The notes below the pieces were generated by a model. It searched no databases. It saw only the letters and a program-made list of their open reading frames with translations, and was not told the DNA's origin. A stretch of DNA of 40,022 bases from Mycobacterium parascrofulaceum ATCC BAA-614 (lineage in GTDB: Bacteria; Actinomycetota; Actinomycetes; Mycobacteriales; Mycobacteriaceae). Within the stretch, counting starts at the first letter, position 1. The number at the start of each line of letters is the position of its first letter. Made by a program: the position numbers and the translations under genes. Where the stretch lies: NCBI RefSeq assembly GCF_000164135.1, contig NZ_GG770553.1, positions 254,583 through 294,604 of the forward strand. Direction: 5' to 3'. Shown here in pieces: positions 1-9,191 of the stretch.

Positions 1-707
1 TGCGGCGGTTCGTACTGGTAGCGCACCCGGTCGCGGCGGGGCTGCGGCTGGCTCTGCGGCTGGCGCGGCGGCACCAGTGGTTCCTCGGGGACGTCGATGA
101 TCGCCGTCTCGTCGGCGCGGCTCGAGGGGGTGTCCTGGGGCACCGAGGTGACCCGATCGCTGGACACCCAGTCGTAGGGCGCGTCGCGCGGGGTCTCGCC
201 GTTGCGGTCCCACTCGCTGTACGCGCGCTCGGGTGCCGGCTCCGCCTCGGGCGTCTCCAGGGCCGGGCGCTGTGCGAGGTCGGTGTCGAAGAGGATCTCC
301 AGGCTGGTGCGCAACGCGCTCAACTCCGCGCGCAGCTCGGCCAGGTCGTCGGCGGCCTGGGCGCGCAGCTCGGAAGCCAGCTCGCGGCGCAGCTGGGACT
401 CCACGGTCAGCTCGTACTCGCGGCGGGCCGAGATCTCCCGATCCAGCTGCAGGTCGTACACCAGCTTCAGGTCACGGACCCGGGATTGGTCCGCGTCGCT
501 CTGACGGCGGTACAACACCGAGACGAAGGCGCCGGCGACTGCGGCCCACAGCGCCAGGATCACAGCGAGCTTGAGAAGTTCCACCCGATTGGTGAAAACC
601 AGCGCGGAACTGGCCCCCATCGCGAGGACCAGCAACGCGGTCAAGAGCACCCACCCCGGCCTGCGGCCGCCGCGCCGAACCCGGGCGCCGCGGGACAGAA
701 CGGTCAT
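1..707 (-). CDS. DUF6779-type membrane-anchored protein, Rv3604c-like (3' end outside window)
   Basis: Reading the minus strand from the ATG at 707 gives an open frame to the window edge, so the C-terminus is missing. The N-terminus is basic (MTVLSRGARVRRGGRRPG). Two hydrophobic segments follow, at about residues 18-39 and 45-66. After them comes a charged, helix-prone region (about 68-140) rich in Arg, Glu and Leu that could form a coiled coil. A Pro/Gln/Arg-rich low-complexity tail follows. The position after folK and DUF3180 matches Rv3604c in H37Rv (synteny from memory). The function is unknown; a membrane-anchored scaffold is possible but is only inference. It has its own candidate leaderless promoter although it lies downstream of the fol operon. 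Confidence 0.8.
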   Translation of the reverse strand, partial: MTVLSRGARVRRGGRRPGWVLLTALLVLAMGASSALVFTNRVELLKLAVILALWAAVAGAFVSVLYRRQSDADQSRVRDLKLVYDLQLDREISARREYELTVESQLRRELASELRAQAADDLAELRAELSALRTSLEILFDTDLAQRPALETPEAEPAPERAYSEWDRNGETPRDAPYDWVSSDRVTSVPQDTPSSRADETAIIDVPEEPLVPPRQPQSQPQPRRDRVRYQYEPP

Positions 708-713
708 GGCCTG

Positions 714-719
714 ACTGTA
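714..719 (-). promoter_or_regulatory. Candidate -10 box, leaderless start of the DUF6779 gene
   Basis: The minus strand reads TACAGT, then six bases, then the ATG at 707. A TANNNT box with a 6-nt spacer to the start codon is the usual mycobacterial leaderless arrangement. The transcription start itself is inferred. Confidence 0.5.
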
Positions 720-793
720 CCTGCGCGAGGTCAATCCGCGTGTCGCCCTACTCCGGCGATTCTCGCGCGGGTTGGTGGCGCGGCGGGCGTGGG

Positions 794-1270
794 CTAGTTT
801 TCCGCCCCTTCGCCGTGTTCGGTCTGATCCGGCGGCGACTTGCAGCAATGTTGCAGCCACAGCGCGGCGACGAGCAGCGCCAGCGCGCTGACCGCCGCGA
901 CCACGGCGCCGCTGGTGTCCTCGGCGGCCGCCCGCAGCCAGGACCGCCGCGGCAGGAAGTACACCAGCACGCCCGCCCAAAAGCCCAGCATCAGCGCGCC
1001 CACCCAGGCCGACGCCTTGGCGACCATCAGGGTGCGCGCCACCGCCAGCGGGTGCAGCCAGCCGGGGCCGACGCCGATTTCGCCGTCGTTGATCTTGGTC
1101 CGCACGTAGCGGGCCCACAGCCCTTCCGCGACGGCCACCGCCAGCAACGACAGCCCCGTCCACACGGTGATCGGCGGAAACCACCGGTACAGGCCGGTCA
1201 CCAGCGAATACCCCACCACCGCCGCGCCGACCACCGCGACCGTCAGGTCACGTTTGCGGGTCGGACCCAT
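794..1270 (-). CDS. DUF3180 family membrane protein (Rv3605c-like)
   Basis: This 158-residue protein starts MGPTRKRDLT. It has four hydrophobic segments, at about residues 9-27, 33-50, 85-107 and 121-141, so it is probably an integral membrane protein with a polar tail (about 142-158) containing a CC pair. Its start overlaps the folK stop as TGATG, which shows translational coupling. DUF3180 proteins regularly sit directly after folK in actinobacteria, and H37Rv Rv3605c is the positional match. No catalytic motif is visible and the function is unknown. The start is chosen because of the overlap; the longer upstream frame only runs inside folK. Confidence 0.85.
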   Translation of the reverse strand: MGPTRKRDLTVAVVGAAVVGYSLVTGLYRWFPPITVWTGLSLLAVAVAEGLWARYVRTKINDGEIGVGPGWLHPLAVARTLMVAKASAWVGALMLGFWAGVLVYFLPRRSWLRAAAEDTSGAVVAAVSALALLVAALWLQHCCKSPPDQTEHGEGAEN

Positions 1271-1818
1271 CAGGTCTCCGGTTCCGGATCGGCCGGCGAC
1301 CCGCCCGCCCGATGCAGCGTGAGGTCGGTCAACCGGACGCCTTCGCGGTCGGCCGGTTCCAGCTCGGCCAGCAGGCCGGCCACCGGGCGCGGGCCCTCGG
1401 CGACGGTCAGTTGAGCGTCGGGGTCGATGGCGAGCCACGGGATCATGACGAAGGCCCGCAAATGGGCCAGCGGGTGCGGCAGCGTCAGGTTGTTCTCGCG
1501 CGAGATCACCTCCGCCTCGTCGTAGCAGGCGATCAGGTCGACGTCGAGAGTGCGGGGCCCCCAGCGCTCGCCGCGCACCCGGCCCGCCGCCCGCTCGAAT
1601 TCCTGAGCCCGGCGCAGCCAGCATTGCCCGTCGCAGGCGGGGTCGTTGGCGATCAGCACGGCGTTGAGGAACGGCGCCTGGTCCACGCGGCCCCAGGGGT
1701 CGGTCTCGTACACCGGGGAGACCGCGAGCACCTGCTCGCCCAGCCCGTCGACCACCGACTGCAACCGGGCGAGGCGGTCGCCCAGGTTGGAGCCGACGGA
1801 TAGCACCACCCACGTCAT
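1270..1818 (-). CDS. folK: 2-amino-4-hydroxy-6-hydroxymethyldihydropteridine pyrophosphokinase
   Basis: HPPK transfers pyrophosphate from ATP to 6-hydroxymethyl-7,8-dihydropterin, making the substrate for FolP in folate synthesis. The 182-residue protein has the family features in order: LSVGSNLGDR near the N-terminus, SPVYETDPWG (residues about 34-43), the pterin-site FLNAV, and the signature RWGPRTLDVDLI (about 85-96) with its Asp metal ligands, then LPHPLAHLRAFVMIPW. The start lies in an AAGGAG-preceded copy of the 56-bp repeat and overlaps the TGA of an upstream mini-ORF. The stop overlaps the DUF3180 start. It is an ordinary cytosolic enzyme within the fol operon. Confidence 0.95.
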   Translation of the reverse strand: MTWVVLSVGSNLGDRLARLQSVVDGLGEQVLAVSPVYETDPWGRVDQAPFLNAVLIANDPACDGQCWLRRAQEFERAAGRVRGERWGPRTLDVDLIACYDEAEVISRENNLTLPHPLAHLRAFVMIPWLAIDPDAQLTVAEGPRPVAGLLAELEPADREGVRLTDLTLHRAGGSPADPEPET

Positions 1819-1874
1819 CGGCGCCGCTCCTTGACCCCGGTCACGCCGGCGTCATCGTCGTCGTCGCGCGTCAT
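1815..1874 (-). CDS. Repeat-borne 19-residue mini-ORF, second in chain, overlaps folK start
   Basis: The ATG at 1874 overlaps the stop of the preceding mini-ORF. The frame encodes MTRDDDDDAGVTGVKERRR and stops at TGA 1817-1815, which overlaps the folK ATG as ATGA. The AAGGAG inside its codons is the folK ribosome binding site. Translation of this ORF would deliver ribosomes to folK. Confidence 0.3.
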   Translation of the reverse strand: MTRDDDDDAGVTGVKERRR

Positions 1875-1930
1875 CGGCGCCGCCCCACGACCCCGGCTCC
1901 GCCGGCGTCATCGTCGTCGTCGCGCGTCAT
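1871..1930 (-). CDS. Repeat-borne 19-residue mini-ORF, first in chain
   Basis: The ATG at 1930 opens a frame encoding MTRDDDDDAGAGVVGRRRR-type sequence (acidic centre, basic end), closing at a TGA (1873-1871) that overlaps the next ATG. It starts 22 bases after the folB stop, behind a G-rich stretch. It is probably a coupling device rather than a functional peptide. Confidence 0.25.
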   Translation of the reverse strand: MTRDDDDDAGGAGVVGRRR

Positions 1931-1952
1931 CGGCGCCGCCCCACGACCCCGG

Positions 1953-2351
1953 TCACGCCCGGCCCGCCGGGATCACCGAACCGCGGCCCCCGCGCCGCGA
2001 CCGCCGCACCACCACCGCGACGTCGGCGAACTGCTGCGGGATCGGGGCCTGCGGCTTGTGCACCACCACCTCGACGGCGTGCACCCGCTCGTCACCCATG
2101 ACCCGGTCGGCGATCTCGCCGCCGACCGTTTCGATCAGGTTGCGCGGCGGGCCGGCCACCACCTCGGTCGCCAGTTGCGCCAGGGCGCCGTAGTCGTAGG
2201 TGTCGGCCAGCTCGTCGCTGGCGGCGGCACCGGCGAGGTCGATCCACACGGTCATGTCGACGACGAACTCCTGCCCGTCGGCGCGCTCATGCTCGAAAAC
2301 TCCGTGTCGTCCACGAATCGTCAACCCCCGCAATTCGATTCGGTCAGCCAT
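1953..2351 (-). CDS. folB: Dihydroneopterin aldolase
   Basis: FolB converts 7,8-dihydroneopterin to 6-hydroxymethyl-7,8-dihydropterin and glycolaldehyde. The 132-residue protein starts [10 protein letters not shown] and contains the family motifs [10 protein letters not shown] (about residues 13-22, with the catalytic-site Glu), TYDYGALAQ (about 51-59), the [13 protein letters not shown] segment and a [18 protein letters not shown] strand with the conserved Lys. The ATG at 2351 overlaps the folP1 stop by 8 bases (ATGGCTGA), so the genes are coupled; the longer frame starting further upstream lies inside folP1. The C-terminus is Arg/Gly-rich and runs into the 56-bp repeat, so the array may have altered the last residues. 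Confidence 0.95.
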   Translation of the reverse strand: MADRIELRGLTIRGRHGVFEHERADGQEFVVDMTVWIDLAGAAASDELADTYDYGALAQLATEVVAGPPRNLIETVGGEIADRVMGDERVHAVEVVVHKPQAPIPQQFADVAVVVRRSRRGGRGSVIPAGRA

Positions 2352-3186
2352 CGTCTCCAGCCAACTCGGTCTGCTGCGTGTCGGTCTGCGTCCAGGCCCC
2401 CACCACCTTGAGGGCGTCGGCGGTGGCCCGCACGTCATGCACGCGAACACCCCACGCCCCGTACAGCGCTGCCAGCGCGGAGATCACCGCGGTCGCCGTC
2501 TCGCGGCCACCGGGCGGTCGCGGCGAGCCATCCGGCCCGGCTAACAACGTACCGAGGAACCGTTTCCGCGACGCGCCCAGGAGCACCGGGATGCCGGTGG
2601 CGACGAATTCCGGCAGCGCGCGCAGCAGCGCCCAATTGTGGTGGCCCGTCTTGGCGAACCCGAGGCCGGGGTCGATCACCAGCTTGGCGGGGTCGACGCC
2701 CGCGCCCACCGCGGCGTCGACGCTGGCCAGCAGTTCGGCACGCACTTCGGCCACCACGTCGACGTAGTGCGGGGCCGCATGCGGACGGTCGGCGGCCACC
2801 GAGCGCCAGTGCATCAGCACCCACGGCACACCGGCATCGGCCATCAGCGGCGCCATGGCGGGATCCGCGCGCCCACCCGACACGTCGTTGACGATGCGCG
2901 CGCCGTTCTGCAGCGCCGCCCGCGCGACGTCGGCGTGCATGGTGTCGATGCTTACCGTGATCCCTTCCGCCGCAAGCTCTTTGACGACGGGAAGGACGCG
3001 CGACGTCTCGACCCGGGAGTCGATGCGCGTGGCGCCGGGACGAGTCGACTCGCCGCCGACATCGATGATGTCCGCGCCCGCCGCGGCCAGGGCCAGTCCG
3101 TGCGCCACCGCGTTGGAGGTATCGAGATAGCGCCCGCCATCGGAGAACGAGTCGTCGGTGACGTTCAGGACTCCCATAACCCGCAC
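2344..3186 (-). CDS. folP1: Dihydropteroate synthase
   Basis: FolP1 condenses hydroxymethyldihydropterin pyrophosphate with p-aminobenzoate; it is the target of sulfonamides. The 280-residue sequence starts [18 protein letters not shown], the pterin-binding N-terminal signature, followed by [12 protein letters not shown] (about 41-52), [21 protein letters not shown]-type sequence ([10 protein letters not shown]) and the GASRKRFLG loop. The start is the GTG at 3186, 10 bases after the folE stop. No in-frame start codon was found in the few codons upstream. The close similarity to H37Rv FolP1, the 8-bp overlap with folB and the operon position leave little doubt about the assignment. Confidence 0.95.
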   Translation of the reverse strand: MRVMGVLNVTDDSFSDGGRYLDTSNAVAHGLALAAAGADIIDVGGESTRPGATRIDSRVETSRVLPVVKELAAEGITVSIDTMHADVARAALQNGARIVNDVSGGRADPAMAPLMADAGVPWVLMHWRSVAADRPHAAPHYVDVVAEVRAELLASVDAAVGAGVDPAKLVIDPGLGFAKTGHHNWALLRALPEFVATGIPVLLGASRKRFLGTLLAGPDGSPRPPGGRETATAVISALAALYGAWGVRVHDVRATADALKVVGAWTQTDTQQTELAGDDG

Positions 3187-3196
3187 GGGCGACGAC

Positions 3197-3811
3197 TCAC
3201 TTACGCAGGATGAGGTCGAGCGCTTCGGAGCGCGAAGCGGCGTTGGTCTTGAACAGTCCGCGCACCGCCGAGGTGGTGGTGACCGCGCCGGGCTTGCGTA
3301 CGCCGCGCATGGCCATGCACAGGTGCTCGGCCTCGATCACGACGATCACCCCCCGCGGATTGAGCTTGTTCATCAGGGCGTCGGCGATCTGGCTGGTGAG
3401 CCGTTCCTGCACCTGCGGCCGCTTGGCGTAGAGGTCGACCAGCCGCGCGATCTTGGACAGCCCGGTGACCCGCCCGTCGGCGCCGGGGATGTAGCCGACG
3501 TGGGCCACACCGTGGAACGACACCAGGTGGTGCTCGCAGGTGGAGTACAGCGGGATCTCCTTGACCAGCACCAGCTCGTCGTGTTCCTCGTCGAACATGG
3601 TGTTCAGGACGCTGTCCGGGTCGGTGTAGAGCCCGGCGAACATCTCCTGGTAGGCGCGCGCGACGCGGGCCGGCGTCTCGCGCAGGCCGTGCCGGTCCGG
3701 GTCCTCGCCGATGGCGTACAGCAGCTCCCGGACCGCCGCTTCGGCCCGCGCCTGGTCGAACACCCGAAGTGCCGGGGAGGCGGTGTCCGGGCCCAAACCG
3801 GTTAACGCCAT
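3197..3811 (-). CDS. folE: GTP cyclohydrolase I
   Basis: FolE opens the pathway by converting GTP to dihydroneopterin triphosphate. The 204-residue protein carries the type IA zinc site: Cys92 and His95 in [10 protein letters not shown] and Cys165 in [11 protein letters not shown]. The [11 protein letters not shown] motif (about 41-51) and the C-terminal [11 protein letters not shown] motif are also present. The ATG at 3811 is preceded by CGGAGG at suitable distance. The gene begins 16 bases after the ftsH stop, so it is probably co-transcribed with ftsH. Length and motifs are those of a complete enzyme of the folE (not folE2) type. Confidence 0.97.
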   Translation of the reverse strand: MALTGLGPDTASPALRVFDQARAEAAVRELLYAIGEDPDRHGLRETPARVARAYQEMFAGLYTDPDSVLNTMFDEEHDELVLVKEIPLYSTCEHHLVSFHGVAHVGYIPGADGRVTGLSKIARLVDLYAKRPQVQERLTSQIADALMNKLNPRGVIVVIEAEHLCMAMRGVRKPGAVTTTSAVRGLFKTNAASRSEALDLILRK

Positions 3812-3827
3812 CGGATCCTCCGTTTTC

Positions 3828-6212
<2,385 letters not shown>

Positions 6213-6371
6213 CAATCATCGGCCTTGTCGGCCAGGTCCTTCCCCGATATACACGCAGCTGGAAAAGTCCAGGTTACCGCTACTGCCGATCGCCAGCTCC
6301 GGCAGAGCCGGGCGCCGGGGGTCGCCAGCATTCTGTCGATACAACGAGCGGGGGTTCCCTCCCGAACCACC

Positions 6372-6429
6372 CCGAGCGTCACGCCAGCGTGACGGTGGCC
6401 CCCGAACGCCACGCCAGCGTGACGCTCGG
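6372..6429. repeat. Inverted palindromic element between VOC gene and ftsH
   Basis: The arms CCGAGCGTCACGC (6372-6384) and GCGTGACGCTCGG (6417-6429) are perfectly complementary over 13 bases. Each half also holds a smaller palindrome with arms CGTCACGC and GCGTGACG around CA. The same 22-base arm sequence recurs at 25406-25463 with very few changes, so it is a dispersed family. It lies downstream of the VOC gene stop and may end its transcription; no T-tract follows. Confidence 0.7.
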
Positions 6430-6480
6430 TGGCGGGCGCTCGCCCGTCGGTCGCGGGCGTTCGCCCGTCGGTGGCGGGCG
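6429..6480. repeat. 21-bp tandem repeat, two copies plus a partial third
   Basis: Units begin at 6429, 6450 and 6471 with the shared pattern GCGGGCGYTCGCCCGTCGGT. They lie directly after the VOC stop codon and before the palindromic element. Each unit contains the small inverted repeat GGGCG/CGCCC. No function is evident. Confidence 0.6.
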
Positions 6481-6489
6481 CGCGGCTCG

Positions 6490-6906
6490 TCACTCGTAAT
6501 AGCGGGCCTCGATCACGTTGCCGTCCGGGTCGGTGAAGTAATAGCCCTGCGGCGCCCAGCCCCGCGCCCCGAAGGTGGGGCTCAGCCGCGCGCCGGTGTC
6601 CAGCCCTTCCGCTTGTAGGCGCTGATCCAGCGCGTCGTACTCGGACCTCGATAGCGCGAGGCAGACGTGGTTCACCGGGTGGCCGGCGCTGCCCTCGGCC
6701 CGCGTCATCGCCTCGGTGCCGGCGGCATTGGCCAGCGGCAGCAGGTCGATGATGGAGTCCGCACATACCCGCACGCTCGGAAACGGCGCATCGCCGGCCT
6801 CGAACTCGGCGAACCGGACCGGCGCCAAGCCGACCACCCTTGTGTAAAAATCCATCGCGGCGCGCGGGTCTGAAGTCCAGAGGACGACGTGGTCGAGCCG
6901 CTTCAT
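6490..6906 (-). CDS. VOC family (glyoxalase/bleomycin resistance-fold) protein
   Basis: This 139-residue protein starts MKRLDHVVLWTSDPRAAMDFY, the opening strand and helix of a vicinal-oxygen-chelate domain. The second half repeats the pattern with HPVNHVCLALSRSEYDAL, and the C-terminus ends YYFTDPDGNVIEARYYE. The likely metal ligands are His in LDHV, His in VNHVC and Glu in NVIEARYY. Substrate cannot be told from sequence. The ATG at 6906 is chosen because it follows an AGGTGA stretch at good spacing and begins at the conserved domain edge; a longer frame to 6942 adds only unlike sequence. It is divergent from the ephA-like gene and sits where H37Rv carries the espA region, so it is probably lineage-specific here. 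Confidence 0.85.
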   Translation of the reverse strand: MKRLDHVVLWTSDPRAAMDFYTRVVGLAPVRFAEFEAGDAPFPSVRVCADSIIDLLPLANAAGTEAMTRAEGSAGHPVNHVCLALSRSEYDALDQRLQAEGLDTGARLSPTFGARGWAPQGYYFTDPDGNVIEARYYE

Positions 6907-6969
6907 TCGGTCACCTGCTTTCACGTGGAGCGAGGGCTGCACGGCGATATCTACCAGGCGACCAAAGCC

Positions 6970-6983
6970 ATTGGAATGCCAAT
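6970..6983. promoter_or_regulatory. Small inverted repeat in the VOC/ephA divergent region
   Basis: ATTGG-aatg-CCAAT is a perfect short dyad in the 132-bp region between the two divergent starts (6906 and 7039). It could be an operator half-site pair, but it is short and may be chance. Confidence 0.2.
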
Positions 6984-7038
6984 TCGCAATCAGCGTGAAT
7001 ACTTCTCAGCCGCCGAGGGGTTGTGCTTGGGTGACAAG

Positions 7039-8007
7039 GTGCTCGAATCAACCGAACGGTTAGTAGAGACCAACGGTGTGCGGCTGCGGGTGACGGAGGC
7101 GGGCCGGCGCGGGGCGCCAGTGGTGATCTTGGCCCACGGCTTTCCCGAACTGGCCTATTCGTGGCGCCACCAGATCCCCATGCTCGCCGAGGCCGGCTAC
7201 CACGTGGTGGCCCCGGATCAGCGCGGCTACGGCGGCTCGTCCCGTCCGGACGCGATCGAGGCCTACGACGTCCACCAGCTGACGGCCGACCTGGTCGGTC
7301 TGCTCGACGACGTCGGCGCCGAGCGCGCCGTGTGGATCGGCCACGACTGGGGCGCGGCCGTGGTGTGGAACGCCCCGTTGCTGCATCCGGACCGGGTCGC
7401 GGCCGTCGCCGCGCTCAGCGTCCCGGCGGTGCCACGCTCGCGCGTCGCCCCGACACAGGCGTGGCGCAAGACATTCGGCGAGAACTTCTTCTACATCCTG
7501 TACTTCCAGGAGCCGGGCGTCGCCGACGCGGAGCTCAACAGTGACCCCGCCCGCACGATGCGCCGGATGCTGGGCGGGCTGCGGACTTCCGGTGACAAGG
7601 CCGCGGGGCTGCGGATGGTGGCCCCCGGTCCCGAAGGCTTCATCGACCGCCTCCCCGAACCCGATCGGCTGCCGGACTGGCTCAGCCAGGAGGAACTCGA
7701 CCACTACATCGACGAGTTCGCCCGCACCGGGTTCACCGGCGGGTTGAATTGGTATCGCAACTTCGACCGCAACTGGGAGACCACCCCGGAGCTGGCGGAC
7801 GCGAAAATCACTGTGCCGGCGCTGTTTATCGGCGGCACCGCCGATCCGGTGTTGGCGTTCACCCGTGCCGACCGCGCATCGCAGTTGATCACCGGCCCCT
7901 ACCGCCAGGTGATGATCGACGGCGCGGGACACTGGCTGCAGCAGGAACGGCCCGCCGAGGTGAACGCCGCCCTATTGGAATTCCTCAACGGATTGGAGCT
8001 GCGATGA
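7039..8007 (+). CDS. ephA: Epoxide hydrolase, alpha/beta-hydrolase fold, EphA-like
   Basis: The 322-residue protein is an alpha/beta hydrolase of the epoxide hydrolase group, which opens epoxides to diols through an Asp nucleophile. Visible motifs are the oxyanion-loop HGFPELAYSWRHQ, DQRGYGGS, the nucleophile elbow GHDWGA (Asp as nucleophile), an acid in GGTADPVLAF and the catalytic His in GAGHWLQQERP. The start is set at the GTG at 7039 because it gives the same 322-residue length I recall for H37Rv EphA (Rv3617) and begins just before the conserved TERLVETNGVRL; the frame is open back to 6889, and TTG 7027 is an alternative. The stop overlaps the next start as ATGA. Together with the monooxygenase and dehydrogenase it looks like a lipid or xenobiotic oxidation operon. 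Confidence 0.9.
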   Translation: MLESTERLVETNGVRLRVTEAGRRGAPVVILAHGFPELAYSWRHQIPMLAEAGYHVVAPDQRGYGGSSRPDAIEAYDVHQLTADLVGLLDDVGAERAVWIGHDWGAAVVWNAPLLHPDRVAAVAALSVPAVPRSRVAPTQAWRKTFGENFFYILYFQEPGVADAELNSDPARTMRRMLGGLRTSGDKAAGLRMVAPGPEGFIDRLPEPDRLPDWLSQEELDHYIDEFARTGFTGGLNWYRNFDRNWETTPELADAKITVPALFIGGTADPVLAFTRADRASQLITGPYRQVMIDGAGHWLQQERPAEVNAALLEFLNGLELR

Positions 8008-9191
8008 GCGCCCCGCTGCGCTTCGGTGTCTTCATCACACCGTTTCACCCGATCGGCCAATCGCCTACAGTCGCGTTGGAATACGACATGGAACGCGTGG
8101 TCGCCCTGGACCGGCTCGGATTCGACGAGGCGTGGTTCGGCGAACACCACTCCGGTGGCTACGAATTGATCGCCTGCCCGGAGGTGTGCATCGCGGCCGC
8201 CGCGGAGCGCACGAAACACATCCGGCTGGGCACCGGAGTGGTTTCGCTGCCCTACCACCACCCGCTGATGGTGGCCGATCGCTGGGTGCTGCTGGACCAC
8301 CTCACCCGCGGCCGGGTGATGTTCGGCACCGGGCCCGGCGCCCTGCCGTCGGATGCGTACATGATGGGCATCGATCCGGTCGACCAGCGGCACATGATGC
8401 AGGAGTCGCTCGAAGCGATCCTCGCCCTGTTCCGGGCCGGGCCCACGGAGCGAATAGACCGCCACGCCGACTGGTTCACGTTGCGCGAAGCCCAGCTGCA
8501 CATCCGGCCCTACACTTGGCCGTATCCCGAAATATCCACGGCGGCAATGATTTCACCGTCCGGACCTCGGCTGGCGGGCGCACTGGGCACGTCGCTGTTG
8601 TCGCTGTCGATGTCGGTGCCGGGCGGCTACGCCGCTCTGGAGACCACCTGGGACGTGGTCCGCGAGCAGGCCGAAAAAGTCGGCCGCGACGAGCCGAACC
8701 GGGCCGACTGGCGGGTGTTGAGCATCATGCACATCGCGGACAGCCGTGAGCAGGCCATCGACGATTGCACTTACGGGCTGCAAGATTTCGCCAACTACTT
8801 CGGCGCGGCCGGATTCGTGCCGTTGGCCAACGCGGTGGAGGGGGCCCAGACGCCGCACGAGTTCGTCGAGGACTACGCGGCCAAGGGCAATTGCTGCATC
8901 GGAACCCCCGACGACGCGATCGCCCACATCGAAGACCTGCTCGACCGCTCGGGCGGTTTCGGCACGCTGCTGATGCTGGGTCACGACTGGGCCTCCCCGG
9001 AGGCGACGTATCACTGCTATGACCTGATGGCGCGCAAGGTGATTCCCCATTTCATGGGGCAGCTCGAGGCGTCGCGTTCGTCGCATGACTGGGCCAAGGG
9101 CAAGCGCGAGGAGTTGATCGGCCGGGCCGGTGAGGCCGTGGTGAAGGCCATCACCGAGCATGTCGACGAGCAGAAGGGCGCCGAAGGCTGA
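8004..9191 (+). CDS. LLM class flavin-dependent monooxygenase (Rv3618-like)
   Basis: The 395-residue protein starts MSAPLRFGVFITPFHPIGQSP and has the bacterial luciferase-like TIM-barrel features: FDEAWFGEHHSGGYE, LGTGVVSLPYHHPLMVADRW (FMN/F420 pocket), HLTRGRVMFGTGPGALPSDA, and a C-terminal FGTLLMLGHDWASPE. These enzymes use reduced flavin to oxygenate a substrate. Whether this one uses FMNH2 or F420 cannot be told from sequence. Its ATG overlaps the ephA stop (ATGA) and its stop overlaps the next start (TGATG), so the three genes are coupled. The length matches what I recall for Rv3618. The substrate is unknown; a ketone or aromatic oxidation upstream of the epoxide hydrolase is plausible. 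Confidence 0.9.
   Translation: MSAPLRFGVFITPFHPIGQSPTVALEYDMERVVALDRLGFDEAWFGEHHSGGYELIACPEVCIAAAAERTKHIRLGTGVVSLPYHHPLMVADRWVLLDHLTRGRVMFGTGPGALPSDAYMMGIDPVDQRHMMQESLEAILALFRAGPTERIDRHADWFTLREAQLHIRPYTWPYPEISTAAMISPSGPRLAGALGTSLLSLSMSVPGGYAALETTWDVVREQAEKVGRDEPNRADWRVLSIMHIADSREQAIDDCTYGLQDFANYFGAAGFVPLANAVEGAQTPHEFVEDYAAKGNCCIGTPDDAIAHIEDLLDRSGGFGTLLMLGHDWASPEATYHCYDLMARKVIPHFMGQLEASRSSHDWAKGKREELIGRAGEAVVKAITEHVDEQKGAEG

Larger units (their letters stand above)
1814..1961. repeat. 56-bp tandem repeat at the folB/folK junction (about 2.6 copies), MIRU-like
   Basis: Copies begin at 1814, 1870 and 1926, with the third ending near 1960. They are nearly identical; the copy next to folK differs by carrying AAGGAG in place of GTGGGG on the coding strand. 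The array contains the folB stop (1953-1955) and the folK start (1816-1818). Each unit carries GATGACG, so an ATG and a TGA overlap once per unit. This organisation resembles mycobacterial interspersed repetitive units, which are known to sit between operon genes and chain them by ATGA overlaps. Copy number may vary between strains. Confidence 0.85.

Noticed and set aside
1814..1961. CRISPR array at the 56-bp repeats
   Set aside because: The copies are directly adjacent without unique spacers and overlap the folB and folK ends, so this is a tandem repeat.
6889..7038. N-terminal extension of the ephA-like protein from ATG 6889
   Set aside because: It would overlap the divergent VOC start and adds about 50 residues with no similarity to epoxide hydrolases. 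The family length is met from GTG 7039.
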